42,855 nt of DNA from positions 1 through 42,855 of the forward strand of contig JASDSW010000092.1 of the NCBI GenBank assembly GCA_041441555.1, read 5' to 3'. This stretch comes from Pseudaeromonas sp041441555. GTDB taxonomy: Bacteria; Pseudomonadota; Gammaproteobacteria; Enterobacterales; Aeromonadaceae. Both the position numbers and the translations under genes were made by a program. Below, one piece after another: positions 33,131 to 41,397 of this stretch; within the stretch, counting starts at the first letter, position 1; every line of letters starts with the position of its first letter. The notes under the pieces were generated by a model, which saw only the letters and a list, made by a program, of their open reading frames with translations, was not told where the DNA came from and did not search any database.

Positions 33131-33257
33131 CAAAGCAGAAAGCCCCCTCGAAGCAAATAGATGTCCATATTAGGTTATATTCCAGCAGATCTGAACCCTA
33201 CAAACGCCCCATCTCAGTCAAACCAACCAACAATCGGCTCCAACCTAAAATAACCAC
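33131..33257 (-). promoter_or_regulatory. mshH-mshI intergenic region, candidate promoter
   Basis: In this 127-bp gap the minus strand carries TATAAC with TTGTAG 18 bp upstream, and nearby TAATAT with TTCAGA 17 bp upstream, both only moderate sigma-70 matches. Either could start the secretory operon. I see no terminator after the CsrD/MshH gene, so read-through from it is also possible. Confidence 0.4.
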
Positions 33258-35162
33258 TCACACCAGCCCAGTGGCGCCATCAAACCAAAATCCCTGGCCG
33301 CCAACGACGCCGAGTGACTCCAACATCCGCCACTCCCCCTCACTCTCCACGCCCACCGCAATCACCTGGGTCGGCCCATTGGCGCAACCCCCTACCAGGG
33401 AGCGTACCGCCATCTGATTGAGGGGTCTGTGCTGGATGTCGCGGACCAGGCTGGGGTGGATCTTCAAGAAGCTCAGCTCAAACTCGCGAATGTAGTGAGT
33501 GCTGACCACCTCCTGTCCGGCGTGGTCGACCGACAACTGGCACCCGAGCAGCCTCAGCTCTCGCAATGGCGCCCGCAACTGCTCCTGATAACGACTGACC
33601 AGCCCCTCGTTGAGCTCCACCACCAGCATGGCAGCACGGCGCCGGCCTAACCGCAACAACGCCATCCAAAACCAGTGACGATAGTCGTGATCCAGCAGGG
33701 TCAATGGGTGCAAATTGAGTGCCAGAGGCACTTTTCCTTCCGCGGGCAACAGAGAAAGGGCCAACTGGCTCATCTGGCGATCGAAGGGGATCTGCATGCC
33801 CACCTTCTCGACCATGGCGATGAAACCGGCGGCGGGCAGCAGCTGGCCTCGGCCATCCGGCAGCCGGGCCAACATCTCATGCAGCAGGGGGCGCATCGGC
33901 TCACCGCCATAGGCGTTCTGCAGACAATAGGTCAGCTTCCGCCGGGCGAACTGCCGCTCCAGCAGGGTGCGCCAGCGAACCGTCCCCTTCTCCTGGGTCG
34001 TGACGCGCAGCGGCTTCTCGTAGAGAAAGAAACCACTCTCCTGTTGCAATCGAGCCCCGCGCAGCGCCTGCTCGGCCTCCTCCTCGACCTGCAGCATCGA
34101 CTCCCCAGGCTGATAGCAAACGGCTCCGATATACAGGCTCCGCTCCGGATCCACCGACTCGGGCCAGCCCAGGCGCTGCAACTGGTTGAGCAGTTGTTCA
34201 GCCGCCGTCAGGGTCTCCTGTTTGGAAAAGCCGGGCAGCAGGATGGCCAGCCGGTGGCCCGAGTAACGACCCTGAATGGCCCCGGCATGGCGTTGCAAGA
34301 AATGACCGATGAGCTCACTGCAGCGCTGCAGCCATTCGATGGCCTGCGTCTCCCCCTCCTGCCGCAAGATGGACTCCACCCCCTCGAACTCCAACAGCAT
34401 CACGGCACCAATGCTGTAATCGGCATTGCTCATCGCCGCCTCGAAGCGGTTGTCGAAGAAGAGACGGTTGCCGATGCCCAGCTGTTTATCGATGAAGACG
34501 TTGCGGCGGATGAAGGAGTCGAAACGTCCGCGCTCCTTGCGGGCATCGGCCAGCTCGCCCTGCAGATGGCTCAAGGCCTGACTGGCACTGCGAGGCCACT
34601 CCAGCTCGATGTCGTGCCGCAGCTTCCCCTGCTCACCGCGCAGAATGTGCTGCCCCCGGCGCGCCAGGAGCTCAACCCCCAGCAGCTGGCGCCGCAGCCA
34701 GTGCAGCGCGGCCCACAACCCGAGCCCGATAGCCAGCAAGCCAAACCCCAGGCTACTCAGCGGTGCATAGAGACGATCGAGCTGACTCAACGCCGGTTGA
34801 ATAAGAAAACGCATATGCAGCGTCGGGTAACGGGCACCGGCGTAACGCACCTCCTGCAACTCATCGGAGTGCAGGTCGCGGCCCGCCTCCTGGTAGTGGA
34901 ACAGCAGCGCATCATCCAGTGTCACGGTCAGCTCCTGGACGCCGTTGGCCCGCAACAGGGGCGGCAACCAGCCCTGCAGACGCGGCGATTCATATTGCGC
35001 CAGCACCTCGTGCTCGAAAATCTCAACCACGGCCCGCAGTTCCTCACGCTGAAAGCGATCGGTCAGCGCATGAAAACCCAGAGCCGCCGCGAGTGTCGCT
35101 AGCAATACGGTACCCAGGACGCACAGGCAGAGCAGCGCCACTATCTGGTTGGTTAATCGCAT
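33258..35162 (-). CDS. mshH: CsrD/MshH-type degenerate GGDEF-EAL protein
   Basis: A 634-aa inner-membrane regulator. Two membrane helices (about 8-28 and 133-153) flank a periplasmic domain; a HAMP-like linker follows, then a GGDEF-like domain (about 215-375) and an EAL-like domain (about 395-630). Both catalytic sites are degenerate: the GGDEF position reads SGHRL (in GRYSGHRLAILLPG), EAL reads EML (LLHEMLARL) and the DDFG position reads VDHAG. In E. coli, CsrD (HRSF/ELM) does not make or cleave c-di-GMP but targets CsrB/CsrC RNAs to RNase E; V. cholerae MshH heads the msh locus in the same place. The same role is inferred. It diverges from the tetR-like gene. Confidence 0.88.
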   Translation of the reverse strand: MRLTNQIVALLCLCVLGTVLLATLAAALGFHALTDRFQREELRAVVEIFEHEVLAQYESPRLQGWLPPLLRANGVQELTVTLDDALLFHYQEAGRDLHSDELQEVRYAGARYPTLHMRFLIQPALSQLDRLYAPLSSLGFGLLAIGLGLWAALHWLRRQLLGVELLARRGQHILRGEQGKLRHDIELEWPRSASQALSHLQGELADARKERGRFDSFIRRNVFIDKQLGIGNRLFFDNRFEAAMSNADYSIGAVMLLEFEGVESILRQEGETQAIEWLQRCSELIGHFLQRHAGAIQGRYSGHRLAILLPGFSKQETLTAAEQLLNQLQRLGWPESVDPERSLYIGAVCYQPGESMLQVEEEAEQALRGARLQQESGFFLYEKPLRVTTQEKGTVRWRTLLERQFARRKLTYCLQNAYGGEPMRPLLHEMLARLPDGRGQLLPAAGFIAMVEKVGMQIPFDRQMSQLALSLLPAEGKVPLALNLHPLTLLDHDYRHWFWMALLRLGRRRAAMLVVELNEGLVSRYQEQLRAPLRELRLLGCQLSVDHAGQEVVSTHYIREFELSFLKIHPSLVRDIQHRPLNQMAVRSLVGGCANGPTQVIAVGVESEGEWRMLESLGVVGGQGFWFDGATGLV

Positions 35163-35361
35163 CGGTCATCCCTAACCTGACTCTATTCCACGGCCCATTC
35201 TATCAGTCCGGGTTTGCGGGGTCAGTGACTCAGTGGTGGCAAAATCATCGATGGCCGCAGCCACCGCCATCCCATCTCCACAAAAAAAGTGACGAAAATG
35301 AGTGAAAATGGAAATATTTTTTCATAAAGTATTTTTAACGATCCCGATCCATGAGTTCACC
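35163..35361. promoter_or_regulatory. Divergent mshH / TetR-gene control region
   Basis: This 199-bp region is markedly AT-rich on the side of the TetR-type gene (35281-35340). It holds an 18-bp imperfect palindrome, ATGGAAATATTTTTTCAT (35308-35325, 14 of 18 symmetric), a plausible autoregulatory operator, and a direct repeat of TATTTTT 15 bp apart. Promoter boxes are not clear. Confidence 0.45.
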
Positions 35362-36030
35362 ATGTTCACATCCGCCGCCTCTCCGGGCAAAAACAGCAAT
35401 GGCGAAGAGAGTCGTCAGGCTCTGCTACAGGCCGCTACCGACGAGTTTCTGGCCATGGGCTATCGGGCGGCCCGCGTCCAGAACATCACCCGCAGTGCCG
35501 GATTGGGGCTCTCGGCCATCAACTACCATTTTGGCGGCAAGGAGGGGCTCTACCGGGCGGTGCTCAGCCACCACGCCGAACAGGCCATCGCCCGTCTGCC
35601 GCTGAACGCGCCGGAGCAGAGCGACCCGCAGGAGCAACTGCGCTGGCTAGTCAGCGCACTGCTGCACCGGCTCTCCGATCCGGCCAATCCCAGCCGCATC
35701 GGCCCGCTGCTGCTGCGCGAGATGATGAATCCGACGGCCGCCTTCGAGCTGCTGTTCGAGCGCTTCGCTTCGCCGCAATTTCATATCGCCACCGCCATTG
35801 TGCGAACCCTGCTCGGCGAGCGGGTGCCGGAGCGGGTAGTGGCCCAGAGTCTCTATAGCCTGTTTGGTCAGTGCGTCCTCTACATGACCGGACGACCGAT
35901 GATCGAGCGCTTCACCCCGGAGATCCAACTGGATGAGGCGGGCCTGCAACAGATCGCCGATCACATCACCGCCTTCAGCTGGGGCGGCCTGCAGGCCTTG
36001 CGTCAGCGCTATCAAGGAGAGTCGGCATGA
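35362..36030 (+). CDS. TetR-family regulator, CecR-like
   Basis: A 222-aa DNA-binding repressor. The N-terminal helix-turn-helix region, RQALLQAATDEFLAMGYRAA to SAGLGLSAINYHFGGKEGLY, is standard TetR; the C-terminal domain, with the SLFGQCVLYMTGRPMIERF segment, resembles the CecR/YbiH group. In E. coli CecR controls the ybhGFSR efflux genes, and here the gene overlaps an HlyD adaptor by 4 bp and heads a matching exporter cassette, so it probably represses it. I choose ATG 35362 (MFTSAAS); a GTG at 35302 is in frame and would add 20 residues. The Shine-Dalgarno is poor for either. Confidence 0.85.
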   Translation: MFTSAASPGKNSNGEESRQALLQAATDEFLAMGYRAARVQNITRSAGLGLSAINYHFGGKEGLYRAVLSHHAEQAIARLPLNAPEQSDPQEQLRWLVSALLHRLSDPANPSRIGPLLLREMMNPTAAFELLFERFASPQFHIATAIVRTLLGERVPERVVAQSLYSLFGQCVLYMTGRPMIERFTPEIQLDEAGLQQIADHITAFSWGGLQALRQRYQGESA

Positions 36031-36992
36031 TCCTCGTATCCCCCATCCGCTGGGCGGCCCTGGTCGCACTGCTCCCCCTCGTGGGCTGCCAACCGCCCGA
36101 CGAACGGCTGCCCGGCTATGTCGAAGGTGACTATGTGCGGGTCGCCTCGCCGCAGGGCGGCCGTCTGCAACAACTGAGCGTGACCGAGGGTGAGCAGCTG
36201 GCCGCTGGGGCACCGTTGTTCCGCCTGGAGGCCGAACCCGAGCGCAGCAACCTGGCCGCCGCCAAGGCCCGGTTGCAACAGAGCCAGGCGCAACTGGCCG
36301 ATCTGGACAAGGGTAAACGCCGTGATGAACTCAAGGTGCTGCAGGCCCAGCTGGCCGCCGCCAGCGCCAGTCTGGAGCTGGCCCGGCGCGATTGGGTACG
36401 CCAGCAGAAACTGGCCCGCCAGGGGGTGGTGAGCACCGCCACCCTGGAGAGTTACGCCACCCGCGTGCAGCAGGAGTCGGGGAATCGCGAGGCCATCGCC
36501 GCCGAGTTGCGCGTCGCCCAGTTGGCGGCGCGGGAGGATCAGCGCCAGGCCGCCTGGCTGGCGGTTCAGGCCGCCCAGGCCGATCTGGATCACCAATCCT
36601 GGCTGCTGGCCCAGAAACAGCAGCAGGCGAGCCAGGCCGCGCGGGTCGAGCAGATCCTCTACCGCCCCGGGGAATGGGTACCGGCCGGCGCACCCGTCGT
36701 CACCCTGTTGCCCCCCGATGCGCTCAAGGCCCGCTTCTATCTGCCGGAGCCGCGTCGCCCCGAGTTGAACGTCGGCAGCCGGGTGACGCTGTACTGCGAT
36801 GGCTGCCCGGCGCCGATCCCGGCTCGGGTCAGCTATATCGCCAGCGAAGTCGAATTTACCCCCCCGGTGATCTACAGCCAGGAGAATCGGGCCCGCCTGG
36901 TGTTCCTGGTCGAGGCCAAGCCGGAACCCGGCGCGGCCAGTCCACTGCATCCGGGCCAACCCTTGGAAGTCAGCCTGGAGCCCCACTCATGA
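36027..36992 (+). CDS. HlyD-family periplasmic adaptor lipoprotein
   Basis: A 321-aa membrane-fusion protein of the YbhG/HlyD type. The signal peptide ends in lipobox LVGC (Cys about 22), so it should be lipid-anchored. A lipoyl-like half-motif (YVRVASPQGGRLQQLSVTEG) is followed by a long coiled-coil hairpin (about 70-200, rich in Ala, Gln and Arg) and the beta-barrel with a second lipoyl half (YRPGEWVPAGAPVVTLLPPD). It bridges the ABC permease to an outer-membrane channel, not encoded here. 4-bp overlaps join it to the regulator and to the ATPase gene. Confidence 0.9.
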   Translation: MILVSPIRWAALVALLPLVGCQPPDERLPGYVEGDYVRVASPQGGRLQQLSVTEGEQLAAGAPLFRLEAEPERSNLAAAKARLQQSQAQLADLDKGKRRDELKVLQAQLAAASASLELARRDWVRQQKLARQGVVSTATLESYATRVQQESGNREAIAAELRVAQLAAREDQRQAAWLAVQAAQADLDHQSWLLAQKQQQASQAARVEQILYRPGEWVPAGAPVVTLLPPDALKARFYLPEPRRPELNVGSRVTLYCDGCPAPIPARVSYIASEVEFTPPVIYSQENRARLVFLVEAKPEPGAASPLHPGQPLEVSLEPHS

Positions 36993-37927
36993 ACGAAGCG
37001 GCCGTCATCGACGTCGAGGGGCTGACCAAGCGCTATGGCGATCGCACCGTGGTCGACCACCTGTCGATGCAGGTGCAACGGGGCGAGATCTACGGCTTTC
37101 TCGGCCCCAACGGCAGCGGCAAGACCACCTCGATCCGCATGATGTGCGGCCTGCTCACCCCGGACGGCGGCTCGGGTCGCACCCTGGGCCACGACATAGT
37201 GCACGAGGCGGCGGCCATCAAGGCCCAGGTCGGCTACATGACCCAGCGCTTCGGCCTGTATGAAGATCTGAGCCTGCGGGAGAACCTGGAGTTCGTCGCC
37301 CGTATCTACGGCATGGATCGCATCCGGGAGCGGGTCGCTCAGACCCTGGAACGGCTTGGGCTGAGCCAGCGCCAGCACCAGTTGGCCGGCAGTCTCTCCG
37401 GGGGCTGGAAACAGCGCCTGGCGCTGGCGGCCTGCATGCTGCACCAACCGCGTCTGCTGCTGCTCGACGAGCCGACGGCCGGCGTCGACCCCAAGGCCCG
37501 ACGCGACTTCTGGGAGGAGATCCATACCCTGGCCGCCGAGGGGATGACGGTGCTGGTCTCCACCCACTACATGGATGAAGCCGAGCGCTGTCACCGCCTC
37601 GGCTACATTGCCTACGGTCGTTTGCTGGCCTGCGGCACCCCGGCAGAGCTCATCGCCAACAGCGGTCTGCACACCTGGCAGGTGACCGGCCAGACCCAGC
37701 CGCTGTTTGACGCCCTCAACGGCCAGCCTGGCGTCGAGCTGATCACCCGTTTCGGCAACACCCTGCACCTGAGTGGCCAGGACGCCGACCGCTTGGCCCA
37801 GGCCATCGCCCCCTGGCGGCAGCAGCCCAATACCCAGTGGCAAGCCATTCCGCCACAGCTGGAGGATCTCTTCATCCGTCTGATGCAGTCGGCCCGCGAT
37901 AACTTTGCCGAGGAAGAGCACTCATGA
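36989..37927 (+). CDS. ABC exporter ATP-binding protein
   Basis: A 312-aa ABC-2-type ATPase. Walker A GPNGSGKT (39-46), signature LSGGWKQRLALA, Walker B LLLLDEPTAGVD and the His-switch STHYMDEAE are all intact. A C-terminal regulatory stretch of about 90 residues follows. The start at 36989 gives an ATGA overlap with the adaptor gene and a native ABC beginning (AVIDVEGLTKRYGD); a longer in-frame reading would add 199 residues from the adaptor's antiphase and is rejected. It has one nucleotide-binding domain, whereas E. coli YbhF has two fused. Confidence 0.92.
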   Translation: MNEAAVIDVEGLTKRYGDRTVVDHLSMQVQRGEIYGFLGPNGSGKTTSIRMMCGLLTPDGGSGRTLGHDIVHEAAAIKAQVGYMTQRFGLYEDLSLRENLEFVARIYGMDRIRERVAQTLERLGLSQRQHQLAGSLSGGWKQRLALAACMLHQPRLLLLDEPTAGVDPKARRDFWEEIHTLAAEGMTVLVSTHYMDEAERCHRLGYIAYGRLLACGTPAELIANSGLHTWQVTGQTQPLFDALNGQPGVELITRFGNTLHLSGQDADRLAQAIAPWRQQPNTQWQAIPPQLEDLFIRLMQSARDNFAEEEHS

Positions 37928-39057
37928 CGCTGTTCAGTCCGGGCCGCCTGTGGGCCATGATCCGCAAGGAGTTCATCCAGCTGCGACGGGATCGCCTGAC
38001 CTTCGCCATGATGATCGGCATCCCGCTGCTGCAACTGACGCTGTTTGGCTTTGCCATCAACGGCGATCCCAAACATCTGCCGACCCTGGTGGTGGTGCAG
38101 GATGAGAGCCCCTTCGCCCGCTCCCTGGTCACCGCCATGCGCCTCTCCGATTACTTCGCCATCCAGAGCACCAGCCTGGGCGCCGCCGAAGCCAGCCTGC
38201 AGCTGTCGCGGGGACAGGTGCAGTTTGTCATCACCATACCACCCGGCTTTGCGCGCGCCCTGCAACGCGGCGAGCGCCCGGTGCTGCAGATGGAGGCCGA
38301 CGCCACCGATCCCACAGCCACCGCCAACGCCATCAACGCCATGCAGTTGCTCAGTCAGAGCGCCCTGCGCCACGATCTGCAAGGGCCCCTGGCCTCGCTG
38401 GCTCAAGACCCTAGTCCATTCGAGTTACGCATTCATCGCCGCTATAACCCGGAGGGAATCACCCAATACAACACGGTTCCCGGCCTGATGGGGGTGATAT
38501 TGACCATGACCATGATCATGATGACGGCACTCGGCATCACCCGGGAGGTCGAGCGGGGCACCATGGAGAATCTGTTGGCCACACCGATCCGGCCGTTTGA
38601 GGTGATGATCGGCAAGATAGCCCCCTATCTGCTGATAGGACTGGTGCAGGTCACCATCATTCTCAGCGCGACCCGCTGGCTGTTTGGCGTCCCCTTCCTC
38701 GGCAGCTTGTCACTGCTACTCCTGGTCATCATGCTGTTTATCGCAGCCAATCTGGTGGTCGGCATCACCATCTCCAGTCAGGCCCGTAACCAGACCCAAG
38801 CCATGCAGATGACCTTTTTCTTCTTTCTCCCCTCCATCATCATCTCCGGCTTCATGTTCCCATTTCGTGGCATGCCGCTGTGGGCCCAGTGGATTGGCGA
38901 ACTGCTGCCCACCACCCACTTCATTCGCATCACCCGCGGCATCATGCTGCGCGGCAACACCTTCGTCGATATCTGGCCGGAACTATGGCCCTTGCTGTTG
39001 TTTACCGCACTGGTGATGGCCATCGGCCTGCGTCGCTTCCGCCGTACCCTGGACTAG
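37924..39057 (+). CDS. ABC-2 type exporter permease
   Basis: A 377-aa ABC-2 permease of the YbhS/YbhR/YhhJ type: a first membrane helix (LTFAMMIGIPLLQLTLFGFA), a large extracytoplasmic domain (about 45-175), then five membrane helices, with the family segment GITREVERGTMENLLATPIRP between them. It overlaps the ATPase gene by 4 bp. Only one permease is present where the ybh system has two, so the transporter should be a homodimer. The substrate is unknown; ybhGFSR relatives export cations and some antibiotics. Confidence 0.9.
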   Translation: MTLFSPGRLWAMIRKEFIQLRRDRLTFAMMIGIPLLQLTLFGFAINGDPKHLPTLVVVQDESPFARSLVTAMRLSDYFAIQSTSLGAAEASLQLSRGQVQFVITIPPGFARALQRGERPVLQMEADATDPTATANAINAMQLLSQSALRHDLQGPLASLAQDPSPFELRIHRRYNPEGITQYNTVPGLMGVILTMTMIMMTALGITREVERGTMENLLATPIRPFEVMIGKIAPYLLIGLVQVTIILSATRWLFGVPFLGSLSLLLLVIMLFIAANLVVGITISSQARNQTQAMQMTFFFFLPSIIISGFMFPFRGMPLWAQWIGELLPTTHFIRITRGIMLRGNTFVDIWPELWPLLLFTALVMAIGLRRFRRTLD

Positions 39058-39185
39058 GGAAAAGACACGGGCAAAGCGTCAATCAAGCCGCAATGAGCGG
39101 CAGAGCACAAAAGCCAACACAGCTTCCAGATCTCGAGCGCGCCACGACTACGCTTAGAGGAACCGTCCAAGTCCCTGGAGAACCT
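39058..39185 (+). promoter_or_regulatory. Region upstream of chemoreceptor gene
   Basis: A 128-bp gap with no terminator after the permease. I looked for a sigma-28 (flagellar) promoter, often found before chemoreceptors, and saw only a poor GCCGCAAT-like -10 at the wrong spacing, so no site is assigned. Confidence 0.25.
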
Positions 39186-40820
39186 ATGTCTTTTTTTCTC
39201 AATCTACCGATCAGCAAAAAGCTGTTACTGGCATTCAGCCTGATGGCTGTCGTCGTTCTCGCCCTCGGCCTGTTTGCCATCTACCAGCTCGCACGGGTCA
39301 ATGAAGCCAGCACCATCATTGCGGGGGAACACATTCCCCGGCTGCTGAGTGTTGCCACCATCGATGTGACCGCATCAGACTACCGTCGCCGCCAGTTACG
39401 AATGCTGGAAAAACACTCTCCCGAAGAGATCCAGAAATATGCCTCTCGCCTGCAAAGCGATCAGACCATTCTGGAAGGAGAGATGAAAAAACTGCGATCC
39501 ATGAAGCTGGAGCCGGATGATGCGGCTTCCGTTCAGGAGCTGAACCAGCTCTGGAGTGACTATCAGCGTCAGCACCAACAGATTGCCGCCCTCAACCAGC
39601 AAGGCGATCTGGCCGCCGCTGCCCAGCTGCTCAATGGCGCCAGTGACAAACAATTCCTGGCCCTCAAGGCTCAGATCCAGAAGCTAATCAAGATCAACCA
39701 TGAAGATACCGAGGCCGCCAGTGCCGAAGGCGATCGTCTCTATGCGGATGCCCAACTCTATATCTGGAGCCTGATCGCGCTCTCCTTGCTTCTCGTTGCC
39801 TTCGCGGCCTGGAGCCTGGGCAATCTGATCCGTAGCCCCTTGCACCGCCTGATGCAGCAAGCCGAAAAGGTGGCCGATGGCGACCTGCGTAGCGAGCTGG
39901 ATTACGATCGATTCCACCACGATGAGATCGGCACCCTGGCACGCGCCTTCGGCCGCATGCAGGGCAATCTGCGCACACTAATCGAGGAGCTCAGCCGAGC
40001 CGTTGAACAAGTCAGCAGCGCCACCGAAGAGGTCAGTGCCATCGCCAGTCAGTCCGCGCATGGCCAGCAGCAACAGCAAAGCGAGATCACCTACCTGGCC
40101 ACCGCCATGAACGAGATGAGCAGTACGGTCAATGAGGTCGCCCGTAGCACCACCCAGGCCGCCGAGGCTGCGCAACAGGCCAACCAGGAGGCCATGGCCG
40201 GTGGTCAGGTCGTTCAGGAAACCCTGCGCGCCATTCAGGCGGTGACCAATGAGGTCGAACACGTCACCCAGGTGGTGCACGAGTTGGAACAGGACAGCTC
40301 GCGCATCGGCGTGGTTCTGGAGGTCATCCGCGGTATTGCCGATCAAACCAACCTGCTGGCCCTGAATGCCGCCATTGAAGCGGCTCGAGCCGGAGAACAA
40401 GGGCGGGGCTTCGCCGTCGTCGCCGATGAGGTCCGCACACTGGCACAGCGCACTCAGCAATCCACCCAGGAGATCAACAGCATCATAGCCACCCTGCAAC
40501 AACGAGGGCATGAGGCGGTACAGGCCACCATGAAGGGGCAGGAGATGGCCGAGCAGTGCGTCAGCCGGGCCGCCCAGGCCGGCAGCAGCATCGAGGTCAT
40601 CGCCGCCGCCGTCGCCAACATCTCGGATATGAACACCCAGATCGCCACCGCCACCGAAGAGCAGAACTCGGTGGCCGACGATCTCAATCGCAACATCATC
40701 ACCATCAACACCGTCTCGGCCGAGCTGGGTGAGGCCTCGGCCCAAACCGCCAGCGCCTGTAAGGATTTGAGCGCCCTCGCCCAACACCTGAACAGCCTGG
40801 CCCACAGATTCCGCATCTAG
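39186..40820 (+). CDS. Methyl-accepting chemotaxis protein
   Basis: A 544-aa transmembrane chemoreceptor: TM1 (12-33), a periplasmic four-helix-bundle ligand domain (about 34-190, with VTASDYRRRQLRMLEKHSPEE typical of the 4HB_MCP type), TM2 (191-213), HAMP (214-268), and a long signalling coiled coil with the conserved tip segment IADQTNLLALNAAIEAARAG. GGAG lies 7 bp before the ATG at 39186; a longer reading from 38880 would run inside the permease gene. The C-terminus is HRFRI, without the CheR-tethering pentapeptide (NWETF). Ligand unknown. Confidence 0.95.
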   Translation: MSFFLNLPISKKLLLAFSLMAVVVLALGLFAIYQLARVNEASTIIAGEHIPRLLSVATIDVTASDYRRRQLRMLEKHSPEEIQKYASRLQSDQTILEGEMKKLRSMKLEPDDAASVQELNQLWSDYQRQHQQIAALNQQGDLAAAAQLLNGASDKQFLALKAQIQKLIKINHEDTEAASAEGDRLYADAQLYIWSLIALSLLLVAFAAWSLGNLIRSPLHRLMQQAEKVADGDLRSELDYDRFHHDEIGTLARAFGRMQGNLRTLIEELSRAVEQVSSATEEVSAIASQSAHGQQQQQSEITYLATAMNEMSSTVNEVARSTTQAAEAAQQANQEAMAGGQVVQETLRAIQAVTNEVEHVTQVVHELEQDSSRIGVVLEVIRGIADQTNLLALNAAIEAARAGEQGRGFAVVADEVRTLAQRTQQSTQEINSIIATLQQRGHEAVQATMKGQEMAEQCVSRAAQAGSSIEVIAAAVANISDMNTQIATATEEQNSVADDLNRNIITINTVSAELGEASAQTASACKDLSALAQHLNSLAHRFRI

Positions 40821-40840
40821 CCCCTCCATACCCACGTTTC

Positions 40841-40868
40841 GGGGTGAACTCAGGTTCACCCCTTTTTT
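40841..40868 (+). terminator. Rho-independent terminator after chemoreceptor
   Basis: A 9-bp perfect stem GGGGTGAAC / GTTCACCCC with loop TCAG followed by six T. It lies 20 bp after the stop. Confidence 0.93.
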
Positions 40869-41015
40869 ATGTTCATCACACCTTCTCTATGGCTCATCGC
40901 GTCTTCCCGAGGGAGCACCGATCCTGTGAGTGCGCACCTCAGGTCGCATTTATACAATTCAGTCCGACTCGTCTTCCGTAATCTAAGAGGGTCTACCCAT
41001 CACAGGAGTAACCAG
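40869..41015 (+). promoter_or_regulatory. Upstream region of DUF6506-like gene
   Basis: This 147-bp stretch must hold the promoter of the following gene. TATACAAT (near 40951) could be a -10, without a good -35. An imperfect palindrome, TGAGTGCGCACCTCA, overlaps the expected -35 position and could bind a regulator. Confidence 0.35.
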
Positions 41016-41321
41016 ATGACTCTCAAGGCCTCGTTCATCTTCATCGCCCCCGAGGCGGATCCAGCACAGCACCGAGCCCTCGTCAAAACCCCGGAAGTCG
41101 AGGTCACCACCCTGGCCGTCACCAGCTATGCCCAGGCCGAGCAGGTCGCCCAAGAGCTGGTGGCGGCCGGGATTGTCGCCATCGAGCTGTGTGGCGGCTT
41201 CGGTGCCACGGGCGTCGCCCGCGTCAAACAGGCAGTCGCGGGCCAGGCAGCAGTCGGCGTGGTGCGTTTCGACTGTCATCCGGGTCTGGGCTTCAAGAGT
41301 GGCGATGAGCTGTTTGCGTGA
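41016..41321 (+). CDS. Small conserved protein, DUF6506-like
   Basis: A 101-aa soluble protein of unknown function, matching what I know as the DUF6506 family. It is a compact alpha/beta sequence: a beta strand SFIFIAPEADPAQH, then VEVTTLAVTSYAQAEQVAQELVAAG, the loop LCGGFGATGV, and a C-terminal VGVVRFDCHPGLG. AGGAG lies 8 bp before the ATG at 41016; an in-frame ATG at 40869 lies in the terminator and is rejected. It is followed 76 bp later by an AraC-type gene. Function not assigned. Confidence 0.75.
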   Translation: MTLKASFIFIAPEADPAQHRALVKTPEVEVTTLAVTSYAQAEQVAQELVAAGIVAIELCGGFGATGVARVKQAVAGQAAVGVVRFDCHPGLGFKSGDELFA

Positions 41322-41397
41322 GGCCTCCTCCTCGGCCTTGGGTTTCCAAAGGTCGCGGGCGTATGATGAACGACAAACCGGGTCTGGAGAGCAACCC

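Noticed and set aside
36392..36988. A 199-residue N-terminal extension of the ABC ATPase
   Set aside because: It lies wholly in the adaptor gene in another frame; the ATPase has a native start at 36989 with a 4-bp overlap.
39058..39185. A sigma-28 promoter for the chemoreceptor
   Set aside because: The best -10-like match (GCCGCAAT) has no -35 at the required spacing.
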